Assembly (NCBI GenBank): GCA_011088265.1
Contig: JAALKB010000012.1
Location: forward strand, 1-34,738
Direction of reading: 5' to 3'
DNA: 34,738 bases
Source of the DNA: Gammaproteobacteria bacterium
Lineage (GTDB): Bacteria > Pseudomonadota > Gammaproteobacteria > Arenicellales > Poriferihabitantaceae
The position numbers and the translations under genes are program-made. The stretch's first letter is position 1. Each line of letters begins with the position of its first letter. The notes under the pieces were generated by a model, which searched no databases, was not told where the DNA came from, and worked only from the letters and a program-made list of their open reading frames with translations. This document shows, in pieces, positions 28,901-34,738 of this stretch.

Positions 28901-30747
28901 TCTCTGAGTATTATGAGTTTATTTTCGAAGTACCGAGAGTGACTCAAGATACGGCAGAAGTTGCAGATACGACTGATTATCTCTATGCCCCTAGCTCAGG
29001 AGTAGACGGTGTGGAGTTCGGTAACTGGGGCATTCTGCGGTCATATAAAACCGAGCAGCATGACTTGCCACCGCTACCGCATCAACCCATCAATACCACG
29101 GCAGTTCCAGTGTGCCCCACTGGTGCGCCCAAGCGAAGTTTTGAGCTCGCAGCGGTTTATGCAGGCCCTAGCGGTACTACTGGAGTCTATGACCTCTTAA
29201 AGGAACCAATGCTCTACAATTCCCGAGGGAAGGCCGGCAAACCTGCTCAGAAAATCATTAATCGATACTCGATGATGTATGTTTACAATAATGATCTGGA
29301 AACCGTTGGCGATACCCTTCAACTAAAAGCTGATGCTCCCATCGAACCAGTCGTCATTCGGGCAAATGCAGGAGATTGCATCGAGGTTACGCTTCACAAT
29401 AAGCTGCCAGATTTTCAGCTGAATCGGGGCTTGAGCGTTGGTGAGAATGCGTTCTGCGATAAAACTGATTCGACTTGTGCAGGTGTAACGTTACAAACCT
29501 CGAAGCAAGTGGGGCTTCATCCCCAACTGCTCACTCTGGATATGAATCAAAGCAACGGCGTCAATGTTGGTTCCAATCAGATTCAAACCGCAGATATCGG
29601 GGAGTCCGTCACGTATCAGTGGTATGCCGGTAATGTCGAATGTAATGAAGCTGCGGAATGTACCCATACACCGGTTGAGTTCGGGTCGGTTCCCCTCACC
29701 CCGGCAGATCCGCTGATGCAGCACAACTTCGGTATGATCGGTGCGCTGATTGTCGAGCCTGAAGGGGCGACCTGGACGGAGGATGTGAACACCCAGGCTC
29801 AGGCGACCGTGAAAGTTGGGGGTACCTCCTTCCGGGAGTTCGTTCTGATGCTTCAGGATGACGTCGCCGATCTGAAATACGGGGAGCTGGTTAATAACGG
29901 TAATACGGGTACTAAAAAGCCCACCAATGTTCAGGTTCCCAACTCCAGGTCCACTCAGGCAGTGAACTATCGCACGGAGCCGCTGGCCTATCGATATGGA
30001 GAGAGTAATTTCCTTACGTCGACGTCGATTGCCCAGGCATTATCAAACTCCCAGGTGTCGGGTGACCCCGAGACGCCAGTGTTTGCTGCCGCTGCGGGTG
30101 AGCCTGCGAGAATCCGGTTGTTGCACCCAGCGGGTCAAAACGATCAGTCGATGACTATTCACGGCCACTTATGGCAGGAACTTCCCTATACCGACAATTC
30201 AACCAGGATTGGGGACAATCCAGAGTCTGAATGGTTAGGTGGACGCACCAGCTTTGTCCCCAATTCATCATTCGAAGTGGTCATTGATTCGGCCGGTGGT
30301 GTTGCTGCTGCCAAGGGCGACTATCTATACCGTGCCTTTGTCGGTAAAGACTTTCAGAATGGTATCTGGGGTGTAATGCGAGTCGGTGATAAAGATGCCG
30401 ATACAGTGACCATTACCCGTTTTGATGAGACCGGGGTATTTGATCGTAACACGGTTAACTTGGCCACTGGTCAAATGGCAGATACAGTGAAAGTTAGGCT
30501 TAAAGGTGAAGCCGAGGCTGTTGTTAAAGTAGATATGATGACGGGTAAGTGGGGGCTTAAAAAGGCAAATCCTCCTACAGAAGTGCTGGTCGTCTCGTCT
30601 CATGGTGGTAAAAAAGTAGCCAAAGGTTACACCGGTGCTCTTATTCGCCCAACAGATGCATCCAAAGCGAAGAACCCTAAAACGCACATCCCTCCTCGAA
30701 TAAATGAAGAGCAGTTTAGGGCCAAGGCAAGGGTACATCCGCTTTAG
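25927..30747 (+). CDS. Giant multicopper oxidase, main part (Mn(II)-oxidase-like)
   Basis: With the preceding segment this makes about 1,900 residues of tandem cupredoxin domains, comparable to the large multicopper oxidases implicated in Mn(II) oxidation. The four HxH motifs that hold the trinuclear centre are visible: HAH in HHQHAHQW (from 26518), HCH in HCHFYPHFAQGM (from 26665, also giving the type 1 copper Cys, His and Met), HIH (from 27718) and HDH in THDHFGPSTHQQ (from 28093). Further domains carry remnants of the same motifs without the Cys (HAFTMHGLNW, MTIHGHLWQE), so they are probably structural. The listed start (TTG 25927) is only where the unbroken frame begins; the true start is 25042. 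The gene ends in a strong terminator, so it closes its own transcript. Oxidation of Mn, Fe, Cu or an organic substrate outside the cytoplasm is possible. Confidence 0.85.
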   Translation: MKGRPILKMLNDENQIVHTDLTAIITGPGRGNFDNSETNPAYPDRGKSYREITAIYHDDYTTSQSFDIFARDTNANKGLQQALTAGQDLFGINYGMGAIGAPIWANRIEVGPNYACAACRYEEFFLSSWPLGDPAMIVDIPANATNATSNGEPVKGPKATQAYYPDDPSNVYHSYIGDHTKYRILHAGTDITHVHHQHAHQWLHSPNSPDGNYRDSQMITPGSAFNLDYVYNGSGNKNHTVGDSIFHCHFYPHFAQGMWSLWRVHDTFEAGTNLDESGKPLTDGWNRVLPDGEIVTGTPTPAIVPIPSYAMAPMPAKVRVCPAYGAESVAQRVGESCPAAPSADATPVGHMVVVSEEDLKAGKNPGYPFYIPEVSGHRAPHPPLDFACAGGVETVHENGLDIPRCIGEDYHDGGLPRHVVLAEEGDLYEKHNRWDFTKTNDRLLAIQLSEEGTLPEQAGMKANAQRIHPSFTPEGSAANFILNGQQPQQGAPYADPAINLDGTPILKPDGSNKLVYKAANIQLDVVFNKKGWHFPQQRMISLWGDVQPTIDGKRKPEPFFFRANSFDVVEYWHTNLMPNYYDLDDFQVRTPTDVLGQHIHLVKFDVTSSDGAANGFNYEDGTFSPQEVQEQVGAIQKNGGLYSHDGSKQNQLTLKTIPFFGEGPPNQDDPEYGKPQWLGAQATIQRWYADPLCNDTGAQGDSPCKQDLGVNTEDRTIRTVFTHDHFGPSTHQQAGLYAGLVIEPYGSEWKLVDGTKMGGREVPGPGGATTSDGGPTKWEAMIIPPTASGQKPYREFMLEFQDKTLAYTAGSKKEKTPYQEYDSEEPPTDYWGWADPDHVVRAPPNFAVNKNPAPNPYLVSTSESTGSWSVNYTNEPLPFRVASAEAGHPEQSDLGEAFVSMTRADEALNVQPTAGTPISEGSPFKFPPPFAGAEPTDPYTPLLRAYPGEQVQVRTLVGAHEMPHAFTMHGLNWLFEPANRNSGFRSTQGMGISEYYEFIFEVPRVTQDTAEVADTTDYLYAPSSGVDGVEFGNWGILRSYKTEQHDLPPLPHQPINTTAVPVCPTGAPKRSFELAAVYAGPSGTTGVYDLLKEPMLYNSRGKAGKPAQKIINRYSMMYVYNNDLETVGDTLQLKADAPIEPVVIRANAGDCIEVTLHNKLPDFQLNRGLSVGENAFCDKTDSTCAGVTLQTSKQVGLHPQLLTLDMNQSNGVNVGSNQIQTADIGESVTYQWYAGNVECNEAAECTHTPVEFGSVPLTPADPLMQHNFGMIGALIVEPEGATWTEDVNTQAQATVKVGGTSFREFVLMLQDDVADLKYGELVNNGNTGTKKPTNVQVPNSRSTQAVNYRTEPLAYRYGESNFLTSTSIAQALSNSQVSGDPETPVFAAAAGEPARIRLLHPAGQNDQSMTIHGHLWQELPYTDNSTRIGDNPESEWLGGRTSFVPNSSFEVVIDSAGGVAAAKGDYLYRAFVGKDFQNGIWGVMRVGDKDADTVTITRFDETGVFDRNTVNLATGQMADTVKVRLKGEAEAVVKVDMMTGKWGLKKANPPTEVLVVSSHGGKKVAKGYTGALIRPTDASKAKNPKTHIPPRINEEQFRAKARVHPL

Positions 30748-30767
30748 TTAACGAAGTAAATCCCCTT

Positions 30768-30807
30768 CACTCCTTGGTGCGTAAGCACCAAGGAGTGAGT
30801 TACTTTT
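30768..30807 (+). terminator. Strong rho-independent terminator after the multicopper oxidase
   Basis: CACTCCTTGGTGC and GCACCAAGGAGTG form a perfect 13-bp stem closed by a GTAA tetraloop (GNRA type), followed by AGTTACTTTTT. The hairpin begins 20 bp after the stop codon. Confidence 0.92.
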
Positions 30808-30825
30808 TAAAATACATTCCTGTTA

Positions 30826-30831
30826 TATAAT
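30826..30831 (+). promoter_or_regulatory. Possible -10 element upstream of the PhyH gene
   Basis: TATAAT at 30826-30831 is a perfect -10 hexamer located after the terminator and about 80 bp before the next gene. The region 16-18 bp upstream is only T-rich (CTTTTT) rather than TTGACA. A promoter is needed here because the preceding terminator is strong. Confidence 0.4.
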
Positions 30832-30911
30832 AACTTACGTGTGGTCGCTTGCCATTTTCAAGGTACTCGACTACGTCGCCTTTCTTCAATGAATGTAGAT
30901 AACCCTTTCTA

Positions 30912-31757
30912 GTGGACTTCAAGAAACTTAGCTCAGACCAGCGGGAAGCGTTTCATCGCGACGGATTCCTGGTTGTACCTGGCGCGCTAGATCATCATTT
31001 TGTTGAGCGACTGGTCGAAGCTGGGGATGAATTTGCAGCGCCATTTCTCGGTAAGTTCGAGGTTTTGGATAAACCCTGGTATAACGATTTGGATTTTCGA
31101 CCAAGGCTATTACAGAAAAAAGCATTTTTGGACCTTGTGTCCTATGCACCAACCGTCTCTTTGGTGGTCCAGTTGCTGAGTGAAAATATCCATCTCCATT
31201 CAACCGCTCTCACCTATAAGCGGCCAGAGAATCCGTCTTTCAAGGCATTTCGACGCGGATGGCATCGGGACCTACGGCTGCCCCGGGATCTCGGGCATGT
31301 CAACGTCCCAATGGCCGGGATCAAGATATGCTATTGCCTAAGTAATTTCGACGTAGCAGACTCGGGGATGACGATTCTGGCCCGAGGCAGTCATCGTCGG
31401 GATGAACCATTGGTCATGTCCAAAGATGGCATCGATCCGGAAGACTTTGAGGTTTGTGACCTTAACTTAAAGGCAGGAGATGCAGTACTGTTTCAAAACG
31501 GTATCTTTCATACAGCGACACCGAACCGCACGGATCGAGTCGCAAAGCGGATTATTTATGGTTATGCCTATCGATGGCTCAAACAGGAAATTTACCTTGA
31601 CCCGCCTGATGCCCAACTTCTTCGCCAAGCTGATCCGGTCACCCGGCAGCTGATTGGGGGCTATAGAGATATCGATACCCGGCCCTGGGCCTTGCTTGAG
31701 TGGACTAAGAAGCACGATGTACGCTCTACCCCAGTACCCTGGTATATTGAAATATAG
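30912..31757 (+). CDS. Phytanoyl-CoA dioxygenase (PhyH) family protein
   Basis: A 281-residue Fe(II)/2-oxoglutarate-dependent oxygenase of the PhyH family, which hydroxylates or halogenates small molecules. The N-terminal EAFHRDGFLVVPGAL is typical. The iron facial triad is His118 and Asp120 in WHRD and His200 in GIFHTATPNRT. The 2-oxoglutarate arginine is probably Arg213. Because Asp120 is kept, it is a hydroxylase/oxygenase and not a PhyH-type halogenase (family knowledge). Start is GTG at 30912, overlapping the TAG of a seven-codon ORF (30889-30912). Another ATG-led coupled ORF lies downstream before the LLM gene. Substrate unknown. Confidence 0.85.
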   Translation: MDFKKLSSDQREAFHRDGFLVVPGALDHHFVERLVEAGDEFAAPFLGKFEVLDKPWYNDLDFRPRLLQKKAFLDLVSYAPTVSLVVQLLSENIHLHSTALTYKRPENPSFKAFRRGWHRDLRLPRDLGHVNVPMAGIKICYCLSNFDVADSGMTILARGSHRRDEPLVMSKDGIDPEDFEVCDLNLKAGDAVLFQNGIFHTATPNRTDRVAKRIIYGYAYRWLKQEIYLDPPDAQLLRQADPVTRQLIGGYRDIDTRPWALLEWTKKHDVRSTPVPWYIEI

Positions 31758-31774
31758 TGAGGTATAGTAATATT

Positions 31775-31840
31775 ATGTCTATAAGCAATACGCGAGTTTT
31801 ACCATCTCCACACTCGACGCTTCCTAATTTTTTGATCTAA
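31775..31840 (+). CDS. Short upstream ORF ending on the LLM gene start (TAATG)
   Basis: ATG at 31775 opens 21 codons (MSISNTRVLPSPHSTLPNFLI) ending in TAA at 31838-31840, whose final A begins the ATG of the LLM gene. A GAGG lies 12 bases before its start, a loose spacing. The LLM start itself has no Shine-Dalgarno sequence, which would fit re-initiation. The peptide resembles nothing known to me and may be fortuitous. Confidence 0.3.
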   Translation: MSISNTRVLPSPHSTLPNFLI

Positions 31841-32916
31841 TGTCAAGTCTACGCTTTCATTGGATGCTCCCCAAAGGGGGAGAGATGACAGATCAGGAAA
31901 CCTCGCGGGTATTGACCACAAACAAGACCTCATACGCTGGCGTACCGGACATGGAGAACTGGGTTCACTTCGCCAGGACGGCTGAGGAATGCGGCATCGA
32001 ATCGTTGTTGCTCTCATTCGGTAATTATGAACCTGACACCCTGCACATCGCCTGCGCCCTTGGTAGAGAAACAACCTCGCTAAAATATATTGCGGCGTAC
32101 CGCTTAGGCTTGATGCAGCCTACACTGTTTGTTCAGCAACTCAACACACTATCCCATCTTGTCGATGGCCGGGTTTCCGTGAATGTTATTGCCGGCAGTT
32201 CGCCCGCCGAACAGCGCGGTTATGGTGATTACCTGAATCACGATGAACGATACGATCGGGCGGAGGAATTTCTGGCGATTTGTCACCATTTCTGGCGTGA
32301 TAGCAAGACAGCTTTCGATTACACGGGGCGATACCATTCGGTTGAGGGGGCGAGAATCCACACACCATTTTGTGATCATTTCCGATCGACACCGGAAATC
32401 TACGTTTCCGGTCACTCAGAGGGCGCAAAATCGCTTGCACTCAATGCGGGGACGTGCTGGTTACGCGTGATCGACTCGCCAGAGGCTTTGGCACCCCACA
32501 TTGAAATTGCATCAGCGGGGGGAATCGAAGTGGGGCTCCGATTGAACGTCGTTTGCAGAGAAACCAAAGCAGAGGCGATTAGGGCCGCTCAAAGTCTACA
32601 GGCAGATGATGCTACTATAGAGCAGGTTCGACGCTTCTTACTGAAAAGCGATTCGAAAGTGTTTAAAGATTCGCTTTCTAACGCTGACGACTATGGATGG
32701 TTGACGGATTATTTGTGGGCAGGCCTGGTACCCAGCTATGGCCCCTCTGCCATTACGATTGTAGGCACTCCGGAAGAAGTTGCATCGGCGTTTTTTGAAT
32801 ACAAGGCAGTTGGTATTCACCAGTTTATCATCTCGGGATGGCCAAAAATTGACGAAATGAAAATCTTCGGATCCGAGGTGTTGCCAATTGTGAGAGCGAA
32901 AGAAAATGCTGTCTAA
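31840..32916 (+). CDS. LLM-class flavin-dependent monooxygenase (SsuD/RutA-like)
   Basis: A 358-residue bacterial-luciferase-like TIM-barrel monooxygenase that uses FMNH2 from a separate reductase. The first strand LRFHWMLPKGGE matches the SsuD family, supporting ATG 31840 rather than the later ATG at 31885 (which has GGGGGAG upstream but would delete this strand). VSVNVIAGSSPAEQRGYGD (about 110-128) and DERYDRAEEF (about 131-140) are typical LLM motifs; PEIYVSGHSEGAKSLA contains the FMN-phosphate region. Relatives include alkanesulfonate monooxygenases and RutA. The immediate RidA neighbour favours a RutA-like N-substrate over a sulfonate, but this is inference. Confidence 0.88.
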   Translation: MSSLRFHWMLPKGGEMTDQETSRVLTTNKTSYAGVPDMENWVHFARTAEECGIESLLLSFGNYEPDTLHIACALGRETTSLKYIAAYRLGLMQPTLFVQQLNTLSHLVDGRVSVNVIAGSSPAEQRGYGDYLNHDERYDRAEEFLAICHHFWRDSKTAFDYTGRYHSVEGARIHTPFCDHFRSTPEIYVSGHSEGAKSLALNAGTCWLRVIDSPEALAPHIEIASAGGIEVGLRLNVVCRETKAEAIRAAQSLQADDATIEQVRRFLLKSDSKVFKDSLSNADDYGWLTDYLWAGLVPSYGPSAITIVGTPEEVASAFFEYKAVGIHQFIISGWPKIDEMKIFGSEVLPIVRAKENAV

Positions 32917-32948
32917 CAATGTCGTTGTCATCCAGTTGGTAAACCACT

Positions 32949-33347
32949 ATGCCCCATAAAATCCCCATTGCGACCAATGCTGCCCCACCGTCCGTGGGAA
33001 CCCATACCCAGGCCATTCGGGTCGGAGATCTCGTATTTACGACCGGTCAAACGGGTCGTGATCTCAACGGTAAGCTTGCCGAGGGACTAGAGGCCCAAAC
33101 CCGACAGATGTTGGCCAATCTTGAGGTGATACTGAATGCGGCCGGTTGCTCGTTGAGCGACATCGTGCGGGTTAACCTGATGATGGCCGATCTTAAAACC
33201 TTCAAGGCTATCGATCAAATCTATGCGGCCTGGCTCCCAGACAGAGCGACTTCCCCTCTACCCACGCGATCAGCACACGTGGCCGCGCAGTTGCCGGCAG
33301 GCGCGCTGGTCATGATGGATGTGATTGCTGCGTATCCGGGTGAATAG
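32949..33347 (+). CDS. RidA (YjgF/YER057c/UK114) family protein
   Basis: A 132-residue RidA-fold protein. GDLVFTTGQTGRDLNGKL, TRQMLANLEVILNAAG and PTRSAHVAAQLPAGALVMMDVIAAY are family hallmarks; Arg107 matches the carboxylate-binding arginine of RidA. Compared with the archetype, the GPYSQA region reads GTHTQAI (His for Tyr), the SGQ serine is Thr, and the active-site Glu near the end is Asp. It therefore probably belongs to another Rid subfamily and may not deaminate 2-aminoacrylate. It lies 32 bp after the LLM gene and its TAG overlaps the next gene's GTG (TAGTG), giving a tight operon. Confidence 0.9.
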   Translation: MPHKIPIATNAAPPSVGTHTQAIRVGDLVFTTGQTGRDLNGKLAEGLEAQTRQMLANLEVILNAAGCSLSDIVRVNLMMADLKTFKAIDQIYAAWLPDRATSPLPTRSAHVAAQLPAGALVMMDVIAAYPGE

Positions 33348-34225
33348 TGGGTGCTGCATATAATGAGGTAGTCGTATCGAAAGGGCTGGCAAGGGATTTG
33401 CTGCATGCGGTGTCAGCCTTGCCGAGATATGAGAACAAAGCATATTACGACCTGGCATTACAGCAGGAAATTCATGATCACATCATGGATAGACACCTGG
33501 ATGGGTTTGGCGCGTTGGTCAATGAGATTCGCGCTGCTTTGCGTCAGCGTCCTCATTGTGTGGTCGTGAAGGGGCTTGATTGGGATGAGAAAAATCGCCT
33601 TTTTGTGGGCTTAAATCGTGCTTTTGGTGATCTTGTGGCAGGTCCTTATGAGGCGCCTCGTGCTCAACTGGTTCACTACATTTATCCCGCTGCGGATCTG
33701 GCGGCATCGGGCAAAGTGAAATACGAAACGGAAAACCTCCATACGGATACCGCGGATTGGTTTGAGCCTGTCGCGCTGATTTCGATGGTGTGTGTCCGGC
33801 CAGATTCATCAGGCGGGGGGCGTTCCCAGATTCTTGACCACACTGATGTGAAAGAGCGGATCATGGATGGTTTGGGCGAGGAGGCATTAGAAGTGCTTCA
33901 GACATATCCTGTTCCCTGGCAAATTGCCCCCTATCTTGGTGGGGGAGTGAGTCGGCGAAAAATCATTGACGGGGAGAAACTATGCTGGCGCCGCTACACC
34001 ATTGATATGGCGCTGGATTCTCTCGGTGAATCCCTCCCCGATGACCTGGTTGGGGTTTTAGACAGAGTAAATAGCGTCATCTCTCCGTCCCCGAGAGAAT
34101 ATTTAATGCAGGAGGGTGAGATTATGTTTCTGGACAACCACCGATCAATCCATGCCAGGTCGCCTATCAATACCGTCGGTGGTTGCAACCGTCTGATGAT
34201 ACGCAGCTGGATACAAACCCACTAA
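33347..34225 (+). CDS. TauD/TfdA-family 2-oxoglutarate-dependent dioxygenase
   Basis: A 292-residue Fe(II)/2-oxoglutarate oxygenase of the TauD/clavaminate-synthase-like group. The metal ligands are His132 and Asp134 in LHTDTADW and His269 in DNHRSIHARSPI; the 2-oxoglutarate-binding arginine is probably Arg286 in RLMIRSWI. GTG start at 33347 shares its first base with the stop of the RidA gene, so it is coupled. The substrate cannot be assigned; family members oxidise taurine, carnitine precursors and amino-acid derivatives. It ends 23 bp before the convergent partial gene; the short inverted repeat CAGACT/AGTCTG (34231-34247) between them has no T tract. Confidence 0.87.
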   Translation: MGAAYNEVVVSKGLARDLLHAVSALPRYENKAYYDLALQQEIHDHIMDRHLDGFGALVNEIRAALRQRPHCVVVKGLDWDEKNRLFVGLNRAFGDLVAGPYEAPRAQLVHYIYPAADLAASGKVKYETENLHTDTADWFEPVALISMVCVRPDSSGGGRSQILDHTDVKERIMDGLGEEALEVLQTYPVPWQIAPYLGGGVSRRKIIDGEKLCWRRYTIDMALDSLGESLPDDLVGVLDRVNSVISPSPREYLMQEGEIMFLDNHRSIHARSPINTVGGCNRLMIRSWIQTH

Positions 34226-34248
34226 TTTCTCAGACTTGGACAGTCTGC

Positions 34249-34738
34249 CTAACTTCCTACCAGCATCCACAATTTGTCGGCATTTTCAACAATATAAGAG
34301 GGTACAGTGAGGACGACCTTATAGTTCCCTGGATTAGGGACATTCACCTGGGCTGAGTAAATCCCAGGGGATTGCTCGGCTAGCTGTATTCTTGACTGCC
34401 AGACAGGGGAATATAGCAATACCCCGACATTTTCCTGTCCAGTTAGGGCTTCCCCGGTCTGTGTGTCGGTGATCTTGAATTTGAGATCATAGGGCTGATT
34501 AGCGGTAGGAGCTGAACTGACCGTTTCAACGTTCACAAACGGGATGAGGGCGAGTGGCGCGGCGTCCGGTGAAGGCGCGATGCTGACATCGAAGCAATGA
34601 ACGATCTGTAGTGCATCCAGATAGAAGATGACCTGAAGTTCACCGGGTTTTTGTAATGTAACTGCGGTTTCGTACGGCCCCGGGTTGGTGTCTCTTAGGT
34701 TTGGGGCCCCCGCGGGGGCGGGGGGGGGGGGGGGGGGG
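34249..34738 (-). CDS. Partial secreted/periplasmic beta-sandwich protein, cut by contig end
   Basis: The open frame runs off the right edge with no start in the window; GTG at 34536 lies inside a longer open frame (DTNPGPYETAVTLQKPGEL..., then HCFDVSIAPSPDAAPLALIPF), so it is not the start. The visible 160 or so C-terminal residues alternate hydrophobic strands with the pattern of Ig-like domains: YDLKFKITDTQTGEAL, VGVLLYSPVWQSRIQL and PGIYSAQVNVPNPGNYKV, the last resembling YtkA/CopC-like or fibronectin-like modules. It is convergent with the TauD gene. No function is assigned. The terminal G run is artefactual and not coding. Confidence 0.65.
   Translation of the reverse strand, partial: PPPPPPAPAGAPNLRDTNPGPYETAVTLQKPGELQVIFYLDALQIVHCFDVSIAPSPDAAPLALIPFVNVETVSSAPTANQPYDLKFKITDTQTGEALTGQENVGVLLYSPVWQSRIQLAEQSPGIYSAQVNVPNPGNYKVVLTVPSYIVENADKLWMLVGS
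34720..34738. other. Poly-G run at contig end, probable artefact
   Basis: The last 19 bases are all G, preceded by CGCGGGGGC. Such tails are typical of no-signal calls in two-colour sequencing or of assembly edges, not of bacterial DNA. Sequence near this end should be read with caution. Confidence 0.8.

Noticed and set aside
31885-31887. ATG with GGGGGAG upstream as the LLM gene start
   Set aside because: It would remove the conserved first barrel strand (LRFHWMLP).
34231-34247. Hairpin between the TauD gene and the convergent partial gene as terminator
   Set aside because: Only six base pairs and no T tract on either strand.

Overview
The window looks like a chromosomal contig end from an uncultured or unusual gammaproteobacterium. 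The evidence is an E. coli-like RNase E, the standard gammaproteobacterial block thrS-infC-rpmI-rplT-pheS-pheT-ihfA-merR followed by tRNA-Pro(GGG), and an IhfA protein. I cannot name the genus. Coding density is low for a free-living gammaproteobacterium: several 0.3-1.2 kb stretches hold no convincing gene. The last 19 bases are a pure G run that looks like a sequencing or assembly artefact.

Layout. 1-9.9 kb: rne on the minus strand, a 1.2 kb apparently gene-free gap, two divergent FAD-dependent oxidoreductases (a PCMH/GlcD-type on minus, a DAO-type on plus), cinA with a degenerate C-terminal domain, and a minus-strand short-chain dehydrogenase. 10.5-19.3 kb: tRNA-Val(GAC) with a clear sigma-70 promoter, then the translation block. 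infC has a non-canonical ATA start, and the block closes with tRNA-Pro(GGG). 19.3-20.5 kb: a dead IS481-family insertion sequence with recognisable 42-bp imperfect terminal inverted repeats, lying directly behind the tRNA-Pro gene.

20.6-34.7 kb: an accessory cluster, almost all on the plus strand and rich in redox enzymes. In order it has a frameshifted dehydroquinase/shikimate-dehydrogenase-like bifunctional protein, an acyl-CoA-dehydrogenase-fold (DszC-like) flavoprotein, a membrane transporter whose reading frame runs into a low-molecular-weight tyrosine phosphatase domain that is split by a frame change, and an exported giant multicopper oxidase (about 1,900 residues, related in layout to the large Mn(II)-oxidase-type enzymes) with two compensating frameshifts. 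After these come a PhyH-family dioxygenase, an LLM flavin monooxygenase, a RidA-family protein, a TauD-family dioxygenase, and a convergent gene cut by the contig end.

The main signals are these. First, frame disruptions concentrate in the IS-proximal part (20.6-25.9 kb), while about 13 kb of coding sequence to the left and about 8 kb to the right are clean. This argues for local decay rather than uniformly poor sequence. Second, the 22-34 kb genes form an uncharacterised oxidative pathway; the LLM plus RidA pair recalls RutA/RutC of pyrimidine ring cleavage. Third, several genes in this cluster are preceded by very short ORFs whose stop overlaps the start codon (TAATG or TAGTG). Fourth, short tandem duplications of 8-16 bp recur in intergenic DNA, in cinA and in the dead IS.
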